From: Magicicada septendecula
Taxonomy: Eukaryota > Arthropoda > Insecta > Hemiptera > Cicadidae
Assembly: GCA_034769895.1 (NCBI GenBank)
Contig: CM068371.1
Span: 401,279,469-401,343,468 of the forward strand
DNA length: 64,000 nt
Direction of reading: 5' to 3'
A program made the translations under genes and the position numbers. Positions 31,610 through 44,574 of this stretch are shown one piece after another; positions within the stretch are counted from its first letter, which is position 1; each line of letters opens with the position of its first letter. The notes under the pieces were generated by a model, which had not been told where the DNA came from, did not search any database, and was given only the letters and a program-made list of their open reading frames with translations.

Positions 31610-34600
31610 TAAGAGTTCATTTTAGAAGACAGCAACCCTATCTTCATAGAGGGGGGTTGTGTAAGACGAAGGGCAAGCTTGTTGGAACCCGAGGTACTTA
31701 ACCTCATGAGACCAGGGCAGGGGAGTATCTCCTATGTATAGTCTGTCAGGGAGCCTTCTGCGTCTGGAGAAGACACCGTAGGAGTCAAGCTGTTTCTGGG
31801 GCCAAATAGCGGCCTCCTCAGCTCAACGATCGACGGCAGAGAGCGCTGTATCGTCGGCGAACATGGCCAATCTGGTTCCGGGCAGCTTGGGTATCGTTGA
31901 TAATGTATGCAGAGAAAAGCAAGGGGGCCCAAGACGCTTCCCTGAGGTACACCAGGCATAACAGCCCGAAGAAAGGGTGTTATCTACTCTCATGCAGAAG
32001 GTTCTGTTCCGAAGAAAGCTAACAATCAAATGAGTGTAGCAATCCGGAAGCAGAATCTTCGTGACTTTGTACAGTAAACCTGAATGCCAAACACGATCGA
32101 ACGCCTTCCCGCCATCAAGAAAAATGGCGAGGTATGTTCCTGTGAGCAACCGGCTTTGGCAACGGTCTCCATGAATCGCATCAACTAATGTGTCGAGTAG
32201 TCCCCGGATCGAAAACCAAATTCCTCGAGGACCAGAATGTCAAACCTTTTTAGGTGATCTGATAGCCGCTGCTGCACCAGTCATTCGAAAACTTTCGACA
32301 TGGATGACATCAGACTGTCCCCGGTTCGGAAGTCTCTGTAGGGCGATGTTAGTGATACCATCCGATCTAGGGCTCTTCCGGGGTCGAAGCACTAAAAGTC
32401 TGTCTGTAACCTCCTCCTCCTTCGGGTTCGGTGGTGATCGGGTTGCCAAGGTAAGCCTCATATCTTCTCCTCGGAGTCTGGGTCCCCGGACAAGTTAGGA
32501 GCAAACTGAAGCTCCAAGCGCCCAGACAGGAACTCAGATTTCTCGTCCGGCTTGGCAAGAAGATGCCCTCCAGATCCGTTGATCGCTGGGAGGGGAAGAC
32601 GGCGCCTCTTCCCGGTCAACCCAGAAGGAATCCTATAAACGGAGCTCTCCTCCGGTGAATCGTCTGCCAAGCCGGCGACCACCAACTCCCAGCAGCATCG
32701 TCGGAAGACCTGCAAGTCACGACGTAACTTGCCTGCCGCCCGATTGAAGCTGGCTTTGTCGGCCGGATCTCGTGTCCGCTGCTACCGTCTCCGAAGTATG
32801 TTCTCTTCTAAAGCAAAAAGGCAGACTTCTTCTGGGATCCGGTGGAAATCGGGCGTGAGATTGGACTTCGTACGTGACCACACCTCGACAGAAGAGACCA
32901 CGGCTTCATCGAATAAGGCAACTGCCTCGTCGATGTCCTGGATGAAGTCGAGCGGAACCTCTTCGGGAAGCCTTCGACAGAGGGAGGCCCGAATCGATCC
33001 CACTTGATCATCTGTCGTGCAGCTCTCCCAATCATGTGTCGGTTAGCCATGTGCGTCTTTATGGGACAATGATCAGAAGACAGCTCCATTAACACAGACA
33101 CCTCAATCTCAGTTGCAACCCCCTTGACCACAGCAGTGTCCAGTATATCAGGTCGGGCGCCTCGACGGCGCAGATAATGTGTCGGTTGTCCAGGTCCGTA
33201 GGCACGAAGATGGTGGTCATGTAGATACCTGCTAAGCCCCCTTGCGGATGGCGTCAAACGACTACCCCAGTCAGGATGTTTGCAGTTCAGGGCACCTGCA
33301 AGGATAACCTTCCTATGCGCTCCGCAAAGAGTGGACATGTCGGCATCTAGAACTGGTGCGGTCGGCGGTTTGTTATCTGAAGCCACGAGGACACCCTCAA
33401 GAACTCCGGGAAATTCTATGGCAGTGGTCTCGATATTTTGGCGAGGAGGCAGAACTCATGGTGATGCGCGACGCAATTTTTCACCGGAATGGCTCCCCCC
33501 GCGCTACCCCCAGGTCTATCGTCCTTGTAGAACACATAGTTGGGCAACCTCATGGTGTCATGGCCCCGAAGAAAGGTCTCAGAGATGAGAAGCACATCGG
33601 GCTTGTGACGGGCTAGGAATCTCGGACTTCCACGCTACTATGGTGAGGCCATGCTGCAGGGAAGTAACCCTATGCTCGTGGAACATTTACAAAAAACCTA
33701 TGGCGGCTACAGCTTCCGCAAGGAGGAGAAATCTCTCAGTTGGGGTCGCCGTACGAAGACGATCCTGAACGATCTTGAAATTGCGGGCTACTTCGAGAGA
33801 TGAAATTCCTCGAGGAAGGAAGTAACTTCGGCGATAGCAGAGTGGCAAAAGAACAATGAAGAAGAAGCAGACGCTGGGATAGGGTCGCTCCGGGCAGCGG
33901 CAGCATAGCTGCGAGTCGGCTTTGCGCGGGACGAGGGTTGGTTGGAAGAGCGCTCAGCCTTTGGGACTACAGCAGGACGGGACTCAGTTTTGGCTTGCCG
34001 AGCAACCCCAGTGATTTCTTCGATGCCTTGGGTCCTGTCTGAGGTGCAGCTGGAGCAGCGGATTTCTTCTTCTGCTTCTTCTTTTTCTTAAGGGTGTAGC
34101 GAGCCTGGGGAGGGGGAGATTCTGACCTCTCGGGGTCGTGCTCAACTGCTTCCGGCACAGGTTCCTCGTCCATAGGAACGGGCTAAGAATCCTGGAACGA
34201 TGCCATAGTAGCATGCTCTCGAGGAGTAGGTGCTGACGATGCATGTGGTTGAGGTCTGGTCGGTGACCGGCAGGAGCAGCCTGTCCGCCAATTCCTCTTT
34301 TTGCATTATCACGCGCAGAAGGGGCAGATTGCGTCTGGGCCCGTAGGACGTAAAGAGGTGAATGCACTCTTTGATAGGGAGCCGAGATGACGGAGTTCGT
34401 CCACCATCTAGTCAGGGTCCGAATCGACGTCCAAGCCGCGAATTACTAGCCTGACGTGGGCCGCCTTCTTGTTGGTGTAGGTATGGAATTGGAGGCCATT
34501 GGCTTGGAGGAAGAGGTATACCGCTCGGTACTCTTCATCCGTCGCGCAGCAGACATGCAGAATGTCCAGTGACTGCCGAGAGACGAGGCGTCTGGATAGG

Positions 34601-34790
34601 TCAACGACGTTCTTGACGCCGTTGACGAACAGTGGCGGAGGGCGGCTCTTTTAGGTTGGAGTATCCAGGGGCTCCGAATGGGGAAGCGGAGTTTCCTTAG
34701 CTTTTCGCTCTTTCTACATGTGACGGTGATGAACTCGGCCCCAGATGTGACCTCGGACGCATCAAGCGAGTGCAATCCTATCTAATCTCA
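31610..34790 (-). mobile_element. Decayed Jockey-clade LINE
   Basis: This minus-strand non-LTR retrotransposon is visibly richer in GC than its surroundings. From right to left it has: an ORF1 remnant (about 34790-33900) with a C2HC-associated region (VRLVIRGLDVDSDP) and a Lys-rich patch; an endonuclease (about 33390-33000) with HRKVILAGALNCKHPDWGSR and ELSSDHCPIK; and a reverse transcriptase (about 32800-31740) with FLDGGKAFDRVWH (motif A), VPQGSVLGPL (motif B) and FADDTAL (motif C). After YIGDTPLPWSHEVKYLG most of the C-terminal part is missing. Many frame changes show it is dead. The order and motifs fit Jockey. Confidence 0.88.
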
Positions 34791-35510
34791 ATAAACCAGT
34801 AATATCTTGGTAATACTTTAGCTTATTTTACATTCATTTTACGCATTTTCACTTTACAATATGAAATAACATAATTTACGATTAGTATACTTTTTTCTCT
34901 CCACATCATGGTTATCGATACTATCGAATAATGGAAACATTGAAAGTCTAGCGTGGAAACGGATATTGGGAAAGTACCAAATGTAGTACGCAGCTTCCGG
35001 TTGTCTGCGGTGAAATGTATTTAAAATGTTAGCTTGGTTGAGTTGCTTTTAGGTTAGAAAACTATGTTGAACTTTTAACTCTTGCTTGTGAAAAGATTTT
35101 AATACTGACTTATGAGTCGTCTTTTTCCATGTGTACTTTTAAATTATAGAGTATCTCTAATTTCAGTGAATAGACACGCGCCTCGGCACTATTAAATTGT
35201 AAATGTGACGTTGTGTGTACGCAGTGATATTTTGGTTGCTGTTTTCTAATAATGTACAATAAAAACGTGAAGTTTAGTGGAAGAAGTTTTCAGTTACTGA
35301 TATATCTAAGACCAGTTAACAGGACAAGAACTGTGATACAAAATTATGTCATAACCTTGCACAAGTTGAGATCTTTACTCCATTACAGATTTGTCTTTTA
35401 AGATGAATGTATTCCATAAGCAGATAGGTTTTTTATATTTAATGTAAGTAACAGATCGTTGAGTATCATTCCTGTTGTTATAAAGCACTATTAATATACT
35501 TTGGAAAATC
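34791..35510 (+). other. Upstream region of DHX35 (presumed promoter and 5' UTR)
   Basis: No coding is seen between the LINE and the DHX35 start codon. The region should hold the promoter and 5' untranslated region, but I cannot fix a transcription start. I see no clear TATA box placed relative to a start. Confidence 0.4.
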
Positions 35511-35550
35511 ATGGCTACAAGGTTTAGTCAACCAAAATTTCTAAAACCAG
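35511..35550 (+). CDS. DHX35: DHX35 exon 1 (coding part)
   Basis: The start ATG at 35511 has A at -3 and G at +4, a good initiation context. The exon encodes MATRFSQPKFLKP plus one base, matching the animal DHX35 N-terminus (human has PVKFWRPG). The donor GTAATATG follows at 35551. The phase matches exon 2. Confidence 0.85.
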
Positions 35551-36916
35551 GTAATATGCATATTTTATTGTAATGTTGTTAGTACGTGCAAATGTGATAA
35601 AATAATGTGCTGTATTATTAAAATAATATTTCACTTGTGCATACAAATATACGGTAATTACGCACTATTACTTTGTCATTGTAAGGCTACATTAGTTTGA
35701 ATAAAGTGTTTACAAACACTATTTTAAATGGCTTAAATAAATATTTTTTAAAAATTCAGTTTTTATTATGGGTAACTGAACAACTATTAAAACTGAATTT
35801 TCTCAGAATTGTTTAATTTATTTTTATATATGTATACTTGACAAATGTTTCCTTTCTTCTTTTCTTGAATTTGTTAGCTTTTAAATTTCAAGAGGAGTTT
35901 TAGAAATTTTTTAAAATTTTGATCCCGTTTTTAGTGTAAGATTCATATAAAATATAAGTACAGTGTATTCTGGTTAATGGGCCCACCGGTTATTAGGGCC
36001 AGCCCCTTGATTGGGCCAATATTAAAAATACAAAAGCAAAGCAGGGTTACACAGAGAAAGCTTCTTTACTTGATAGGTCTGGACCACCTGTTATTCGGTC
36101 CAATAATGGCTCAGTTTTTCTCCTCTTAAACAGAAGTAATAAGCCAATTTTTTTTTAGTACATAATTTACATGAGTAGACAAACCAACTGTGAGGTCGAC
36201 ATAATTTAGTGAGGTCGACAAACCGTAACAGTACACAACACGGTTGCCTGTAACTCATCATTTTGGGTAAACATAAGCTGTCTCAGTTTGTTAAAGTTAC
36301 ATGTATCGGAGGGTAGTAACTTTTTTCGTTTTGTCATTGTGTGGTGACTAATTTTTACATTTTAATTGTCATTATATAAGGACTTTTTTTGTTTTAATTG
36401 TCAGTTTGTCTTTAAATTTTTGTGACCTACATTTTTCTTTTTAAACTACAAATATGCCGCAGAATGACATGACTTTGGCTGAAAAAATTAAGTTATTTGG
36501 CATGATAAAAAATTCACGTCTAACATTAGTCAACAAAAACTCGCGGAACTAGCTGGAGTACAGAAAAGTACAATTAGGCATATTCATGCTATTTAATTAT
36601 GCTGTAATTATAGTATTATTATATATTTGTTATTGTATTTACTTAAACATACTTCGTTAATAACAAATCTTAAAATTGCGGTGTTTACTGTCTTTAAGAG
36701 TAATGTTTGGTTTTCTGTTATTAAGAAATTTAAGATTATAAGGCTTATTTGTTTACTTTTTAGAAATTTTTCTGATAATAGGGCCACCTGCTTAATTGGG
36801 CCAACTTGATATGGTCCTGCTGTGTCCTGATAAAACGGAATCCACTGTACCAGTATAATATCCAGAGGACGGTTGTATAACAGTAAACAACTCTGCTAAT
36901 CAAACATCATTTTTAG
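35551..36916 (+). other. DHX35 intron 1
   Basis: Most of its 1366 bp is the pogo-like element at 35961-36847. The rest is AT-rich, with no other feature seen. Confidence 0.8.
35961..36847 (+). mobile_element. Internally deleted pogo-like DNA transposon
   Basis: The ends CAGTGTATTCTGGTTAAT and, inverted, CAGTGGATTCCGTTTTAT are flanked by TA (35959-35960 and 36848-36849). Just inside lie GGGCC-rich subterminal blocks in inverted orientation. A remnant of the transposase N-terminus starts at ATG 36453 (MPQNDMTLAEKIKLFGMI) and includes, in another frame, a helix-turn-helix like QQKLAELAGVQKSTIRHI, as in CENP-B/pogo proteins. The DDE domain is absent. The total is 887 bp, against about 2-3 kb for full elements. 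Confidence 0.85.
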
Positions 36917-37134
36917 GAGATGGTCCAGGGTGGGAAGAAGACAAGTCAGATCTAGAAACTACTTCAGCAACACGCTTCATATACAATGCTAACATTTCCT
37001 TATCATATGAACAACAACGGCAGAGGCTTCCAGTTTTTCAAAATCGCAACCATATATTATATTTATTAGAAGAATATCAGACTCTGGTCTTAGTTGGAGA
37101 TACAGGATGTGGAAAAAGTACACAGATTCCCCAG
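36917..37134 (+). CDS. DHX35: DHX35 exon 2 with helicase motif I
   Basis: DHX35 is a DEAH-box ATP-dependent RNA helicase found in spliceosome preparations. This 218-bp exon continues the frame and encodes the region leading to the ATPase core: LSYEQQRQRLPVFQNRNHIL, matching human LSIEQQRQKLPVFKLRNHIL, then TLVLVGDTGCGKSTQIPQ, the Walker A motif. Exons 1 and 2 together give exactly 86 codons. The acceptor TTTTTAG and donor GTATAT are standard. Confidence 0.92.
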
Positions 37135-38875
37135 GTATATTAAATTAATAATGTAACTGTTATATAATGCAATATTTGAGATATTGTCTATAGTGTCTTA
37201 ATTGTAATTTGATTATGGACAATGTTGAGTTATTAAATTTGTCCTGTAATCGTTTTGGTGCCATATTTTACTGTAGTTGAATTGTCCCAAAATCCGTAAT
37301 TGCTTATTTTGACTGAAATCTGTATCAGACTGTTATTTGTTTTACGTTAGCTTCCTAATTTGCTGTAGTCTCTGTTACAGTAAAAACAATTGTGACTTCA
37401 AGTACCGCTTTCTTAGCAGTTGGTGTACTGGTCCAGGTGTCCATAATAAATGCACGTGATTATTTTCTGGTCACATTGTATTTATTTTAAAATTTTGTGT
37501 TTATTTTGTTTTAATTATGTTTAATTATAAAAAAAAACAGTGTATAATGACAAAATTTTATTTTTAAGTGAAACTAAAAATGTCAGACATGAATTAGCTA
37601 TTATGTGAGACCTATCAAAATAAGCTTCGAGGCCACTGTGGTATTGCCATGTCGTTTCCCTCACGTGCTACACTCACACTCACGGGCGCATTACACTACA
37701 AAGACAACAAACAACGTTAGTGCATTCTCATACAATAGACATAACACACACACACAACTCACGCTACTACATCAATGAGCTACTACGAACAAAGAGAAAT
37801 AAGTCCTTTTCTTTCCTCTGTTTTTTCATGTAAATGTTTATCACGGTTTATGAAAGGAGATATTACACATGCTCACAGTCGTTTGATCCCCGTCATAGTA
37901 TGAAAGATTTGCCGCTGTGATAAGTGTTACTCTACATTAATTATGGTTTGAAGGATTTTGCCAACCTTTCATGTTTCTGCTCCCCTCCTTTGCGTACGCA
38001 TAACCAAGTGTAACATGCAACAACGCTGTTGGGCGAGGGGCGGGGAAGAGCTGTTACTATTGCGTAACCTTGATGGTTATTATGCTAAGTCCCGTACTAT
38101 AGTAGGTATGCAACCATGATACCAATAGTTGTTAGTTTTTTAAGTAAGGTCTTAACACTTTCACATTATCACTTGATAAAGTTATGTATTATACAACTTT
38201 ATGTTGTTTGGCACTTCTCAATAATAGGACTTTTCATGCACATTTCTAATTTGTCCTGTGTGTAATTATTTTAGAACTACTCATTACTTCATGTTTGATC
38301 AATAGATTGTGTCTGTTCTGTAAACAAATCTTTCTAATACATGCTCACCATCAGTGTTTATAATCCTATATTATTATTGAGTGCGTATTCACACTGAAGA
38401 CAAAAGCAACTGTATTAAGTTTACTGTACACATGTATGTACAATACATTAAAAAAGTGATAAGCTTTAGACGGTAATACCTTGTGACCTGACATCATTCT
38501 GTTATCCACACAATAAGCCTGAACACATGAAAACTTCTGGCTCACAAACATACAAAGCCCAATCAGTGTTACTGTAGGAATTTTGCGTACACATGACAGT
38601 TGGTAAATAGATGTGAGTCGTCAACTCCTTACTTCTCTCTGTACTATTTGCACATCCAACGGCCATGTCTGATGAAAATTATTATACATCAGTAGTAAAT
38701 CAGAATTACTAGGTACTCTCACTGAACAAAAACACATAGTAGTTATGTTATGGATAACTGATGGCACTTATTACCGATAACATTTTTAGAATATCAAAAA
38801 AATTGGTTTGCAACTACTTCACTCTGTATAAAAATATGTGAATATAAATATTTACAAATACATGCTTCTTTTTAG
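37135..38875 (+). other. DHX35 intron 2
   Basis: 1741 bp of AT-rich DNA. I see no coding and no element with recognisable ends. A short CA-rich stretch lies near 37750. Confidence 0.7.
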
Positions 38876-39058
38876 TACCTATTAGAAGCTGGCTGGTGTG
38901 ATGATGGCAAAATAATAGGAATTACAGAACCTCGCAGAGTTGCTGTTACGACTCTTGCAAGTCGTGTTGCTGAAGAGAAGGGGTCACTGCTTGGACAAAC
39001 TGTGGGTTACAGTATTCGTTTTGATGATTGTTATGATCCAACTCTTACTAAAATTAAG
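38876..39058 (+). CDS. DHX35: DHX35 exon 3 with helicase motif Ia
   Basis: This 61-codon exon is in phase 0 at both ends. It encodes [20 protein letters not shown], then [14 protein letters not shown], and later [10 protein letters not shown], matching human YLAEAGW, TQPRRVAAVTVAGRVAEE and VGYCIRFDDC. The motif Ia region reads TEPRR where most DEAH helicases have TQPRR. The acceptor TTTTTAG and donor GTAATT are standard. Confidence 0.92.
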
Positions 39059-39679
39059 GTAATTTGTGTATTTCAGAATATGTACGTTTCTTAATAATCA
39101 AGCATAGTACTATCAATTTATTAATTAATTTTGTGTTCACTCATTCTTCACTTCTGACAATTAATATACCTTACACTGTCCTTGGGTTTATAATTTTTTC
39201 ATTCATTTTTAATAATTCTTAAATAATTTTTATGGATTAAATACAATTACTTTATTCATTTAGAGGTCATTCCATGTCAATCAGGTCAACTATGCTATGA
39301 CACCCATGATCTCAGATTTTGATGAAATTTGGCAAATTTATTCATTTCGTGGATATAAGTAACCACACAATTTTTTTTTTTTAATCTCAATCGGTTTAGA
39401 TTTGGCAGCCTTTCAAAGTTTTGGAAATTTGGTGATTTTGAGCCTCCGATGTCGAGAACCGAAATCTGCTTTTCAAGAGTAAATAAATTCTCTCTTGTTA
39501 CTTGTATCCATTCTACCACTTTTACAAAAATATGAACATTACCCACCACTTCTGATTTTGGTGGGTAAACAGTCTCTGGTTTTGCAGTGGTTCTGTTTTC
39601 ATTAAAAAACGTTTTTAAGGAGCTCTTATATCTGATCATTGTGTTCTTATGTGTGCTGTCATTTTACTCAGCTATGTGT
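39059..39679 (+). other. DHX35 intron 3, part before the piggyBac
   Basis: AT-rich. The stretch from about 39262 to 39640 is open for 114 codons on the minus strand, but I recognise no protein and it may be a repeat fragment. Nothing else is seen. Confidence 0.5.
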
Positions 39680-40048
39680 TTAACACTTTCAGTGCCGGCC
39701 TATTAGAAGACTATTAATACCAGAAAACCGGGCATTTTTAAGGTTTTATAGAAATTAATAATTAAATTAATCTTTGGTCAGTGTTAATGGTCTAAACATC
39801 ATAATAACAAACTGAGTTTGCTTTAAAACTGTATGAAACATGTACATATAGCTATAAGAAATAATTAATTACAGTCACTATAACAAAACCATGTTTTTCA
39901 TTGTTGAAAAAAGTCTAACATATGTTTTATTACAATTATGAAAATGTTTTATAAATATAAAGCACTTTTGTCAAGGTGTACCAAAATAATTAATTTACAT
40001 ATAATTTACTATCAAAAAAGGGAGAAAAATGCATCAATGTTTATTATT

Positions 40049-41744
40049 CTAATAATATTTTGCCACTGTGTGATACACTTTGAAGCAGTCAGGTAAACAT
40101 AGTCCAACTTCACAGTCAGGGCACCACCAAGTTGACTCCTTTCTTTGATGTCCACCAGTTTGGGCCTTGAATCTATCAGAACATACTTTGCAAGTACGAG
40201 TCGGATGCTTCTTTTTATCTGTTGCAGGCACTCTTTCAGGGAAATGTCTTCCAAGTAATCTATTTGACGCAATTTGTTGAGAGTGATTTTGCAATTCAAC
40301 TCCTCCTTTTTCTGCAAGTGCTTCACCAATTTGTATCATGGTGTCAAGCAAAGGAGCCTTTACTTCGTTAGGGCTTCTTGTCTTGCAGTACAATTGGTAG
40401 GCATTTGTAATTGACATTAGAAATAAATGGAAAAACAGTTTCTTCCACCACTTCAGTTGTTTGCGCTTGAATGGGTAGTATGCAACCAATTGATCATTTT
40501 TATCGACACCTGTTTTGTTCCTATTGTAGTCAAGTATGACATCTGGTTTATTTTTTGTCACTGCACCAGTTCTACCACGAACTACTACATTAGACGATGT
40601 TGCTTGGTGGCAAGTGGAAAGAGCAACAACATCGCGAGTATCTTTCCATTTCAGACACAGCAGATGGTTACGACGCATATATGCCATCTCCCCTTTTTTC
40701 AGTTTTTTGTTTATCAGATTTTGTTTGGGTAACTCCCGTCTATTTGACATACATGTCCCAACAGCCAAAGTTTTTTCATTCAACAGAAAGTCAAATACTT
40801 GTGGTGAACTGTAAAATCTGTCCATATAAATTGTGTACCCCTTCCCCAAGTATTTCTGTAAAAGTCTTTGGAACAAAGGAATAATTGAATTACCCTGAGC
40901 CCCCTTTCCAGTATATACTTCTATATTCAGAGCATACCCACTTGTTGCTTCACAGGCTATAAATAATTTTATACCGTATTTGTCCGCTTTATTTTTTATA
41001 TATACTCTGAAATGGATTCGTCCCCTAAAGCCACAGATGCCTTCATCAACCGTTATTTCGCGTGATGGTATAACAGATTCTGCAAATTTGCTTTTGATAT
41101 AGTCAAAATATGGACGGATTTTGTGCAATGGATTGTGATTAGGTTCGCCTTTCTTTACATAAGTTCTGTTGTCATTGAGGTGCAAGTTTGATAAAATAGA
41201 TTGAAAACGGTTTCTGCTCATAATATTGATGGTGGAAAAGGTGTCTGAATAATTTTTTTTGATGTCCAATAATTAGCAACTTTTGGTTTTCTGACCAAAC
41301 ACATGTGTATTATAACGGAAAAAACATAAATATCTTGTAGCTTCACTGGAACCCAGGAATTCCACCTACTGTTTTTTTTAATTTTATTGGCACATTTGAG
41401 TTTTGTATACATTGAAGCAACATACCGATTGGTTTCCTGTTTTATCAGTTTTACTACAAAATCTGAAAAGAATACTTGAAAACAGTCTAATGCAGTAGAC
41501 GTTTTGTCAATTGGGGCAGTTACACAGGGCTGTTCTTCAAAAATTGGCATATCAATTGGGGTGTCAACACTGCACCAACCAGGGTCAGAAATTTCTGATC
41601 GTTGCCGTTTCTGTTGCCTACCACCTGTAGCTGCTGCATCACCTCCTCCAGAGTTACAAATATCCCTAGAAGGACCAGGTAGATTTGTATTCTGGAGAGA
41701 AAGCCTTACATCAGAATGTCTTTGGTATTCCTCATCATCAGATT
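40049..41744 (-). CDS. piggyBac transposase exon 2, one frameshift
   Basis: The exon starts after acceptor TTTCTTCCAG and continues exon 1 in phase as ESDDEEYQRH. The DDE domain keeps all three catalytic Asp: ITVDEGICGFRGR, IYMDRFYSS and NKTGVDKNDQL. The C-terminus is a cysteine-rich domain (CKVC...WWCPDC...CLPDCF) that binds DNA in this family. The N-terminal half (to about 41218) and the rest (41269-40049) overlap in different frames. A run of eight A near 41250-41260, before the MSRNRFQSIL motif, is the likely site of a one-base indel. Exon and protein lengths are otherwise normal for piggyBac, about 600 residues. Confidence 0.92.
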
Positions 41745-42307
41745 CTGGAAGAAATGAAAATACTGTCCTATAGAGAACTGTACAAAAAAAGTCACTGCTA
41801 TACACAAATACTTTGTACTACTGAATAGCATGAAGGAGAAGGGGAAAATGTTTACAGAGTAATTTGTGCTAACAGAGAAACAAAAATAAAGAAAATGACA
41901 GGCCTGTAATGGGTAGTGTTATTGTTCAAAAAATACACAGTAAACAAAAGGGTGAGGTCAACCAAAAATAGTAATCTCTGTTTTTTTTATCATTCAAATA
42001 GTAAGTGGAAAATAAATAATTTCATTATTCTAAACGCACATTTATCAGCAGAAATAAAAATACAGGACAGTTACAATTATTTTGTACATTTTTCACGTTA
42101 TCAGATAACGCAAATAGAAAATATTACGTGTGTATTGTTCACGTTGTAATAAGATTGTTTTATACAATTCTATTATTTTTTGGGAGTAAATTGCACCACC
42201 TTATAACGTGGTAAATACATAAGCTATTTACGTAATTATAATGATAATAATCCATACTAATAATCATAATATTCATTACTGTATATGAAGAAACAAACGA
42301 TACTAAC

Positions 42308-42446
42308 CACTGCTACTGGGAACAAAGTCCGGATCTTCATCCGAATCATCTCCAAAATATTCTATTTCACCTTCTGAACCGGAGTCGTCGTACATTTCGT
42401 TGACTATCTCTATTATTTCATCATTATTGAGATACCTGTCACTCAT
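42308..42446 (-). CDS. piggyBac transposase exon 1
   Basis: This short first exon, too small to stand out, has its ATG at 42446. It encodes an acidic N-terminus, MSDRYLNNDEIIEIVNEMY and then DDSGSEGEIEYFGDDSDEDP, which is typical of piggyBac proteins. It ends at donor GTTAGT. The 563-bp intron (41745-42307) is AT-rich, and the join is in phase: one base here plus two from exon 2 give Glu. Confidence 0.8.
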
Positions 42447-42687
42447 TTTTAGTAATATTATAAAAATATAATGAACAAACCGTACGCCAAAATATATAAC
42501 CTATAACTACAAACACAAAACAACGCAGAATGACACCGATTGTCTATATCGATTGTATCGAAATAAAAACTTCTTCTATTAGCCGATAGAGTGCACACCA
42601 TTACAGTTAACATTCAAAAGAATTGTTCAAAATGCTTTTTGCCCGTATATAACCACCAGTGGATTTTGCACAAGATCATATATGACA

Positions 42688-42750
42688 GCCCGAGCCAGAC
42701 TCGGGCGCGGCACAGCTGACTAAAACACCAAGCCCGAGCTAGACTCGGGC
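42688..42750. repeat. Two copies of a 19-bp hairpin near the piggyBac right end
   Basis: GCCCGAG-5 nt-CTCGGGC occurs at 42688-42706 and 42732-42750, 44 bp apart, each followed two bases later by GGCAC. The left end of the element has no such hairpin. These may be subterminal transposase-binding sites. Confidence 0.8.
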
Positions 42751-42769
42751 CTGGCACCGAATGTGTTAA

Positions 42770-44071
<1,302 letters not shown>

Positions 44072-44129
44072 TAGTATTTCAAAATGTTTCCAAAGGTCAA
44101 ATTTAATAGTAAAAAATTATATAAAATAT

Positions 44130-44574
44130 TGTTAAGTATGAAGTGTTCGTGAATTGTCGATTTACTGATGTAATTTATTCGCCAGGATGCAGAAATGATG
44201 AAGAGAGAGTGGACTGTAGTTAATACATTTATTGAAAATTATTCAGATTATTACAGCATTGAAATGGTTAGGTGTCAATTTGAATATAAGATTGGCTGAT
44301 GAGCGCATCGTAAATACAAGTCGTAAAATGTTACTTTGAAGAATTAATTTAGTGAGAAAGCCTAGAAGGCCATATATAAAGTCTTGGGCCTAAGGCCTAC
44401 ATTAATTGTCGCGACAAAGAAGAAATGAATGTGACAGGATAGCAGCGAGCGCAAGGGCGACCGCCACTAGCGAACGTATGTAACGCACTGTCCAGATGTA
44501 CAGACATGAATTGAGCAAATTAAAAGCGCAGATTAGCCAACCTATGAATGCAAAAATTACCGCTCTACTGTACA
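44130..44574 (-). repeat. BEL/Pao 3' LTR
   Basis: It matches 51354-51798 over the full 445 bp. It is adjacent to the AATAT duplication on its left. Confidence 0.95.

Larger units (their letters stand above)
39684..42765 (-). mobile_element. piggyBac-type DNA transposon
   Basis: This 3082-bp element is flanked by TTAA at 39680-39683 and 42766-42769. The ends CACTTTCAGTGCCGGCC and, inverted, CACATTCGGTGCCAGGCC match at 14 of 17 positions. The transposase, in two exons on the minus strand, fills most of it. It lies in DHX35 intron 3 in the opposite orientation to the gene. One frameshift aside it looks whole, so the insertion is probably recent. Confidence 0.95.

Noticed and set aside
39295-39639. 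114-codon minus-strand frame in DHX35 intron 3
   Set aside because: No domain or start context supports it. It has low-complexity Asn/Lys/Leu content and sits inside an intron. It may be part of an unrecognised repeat.
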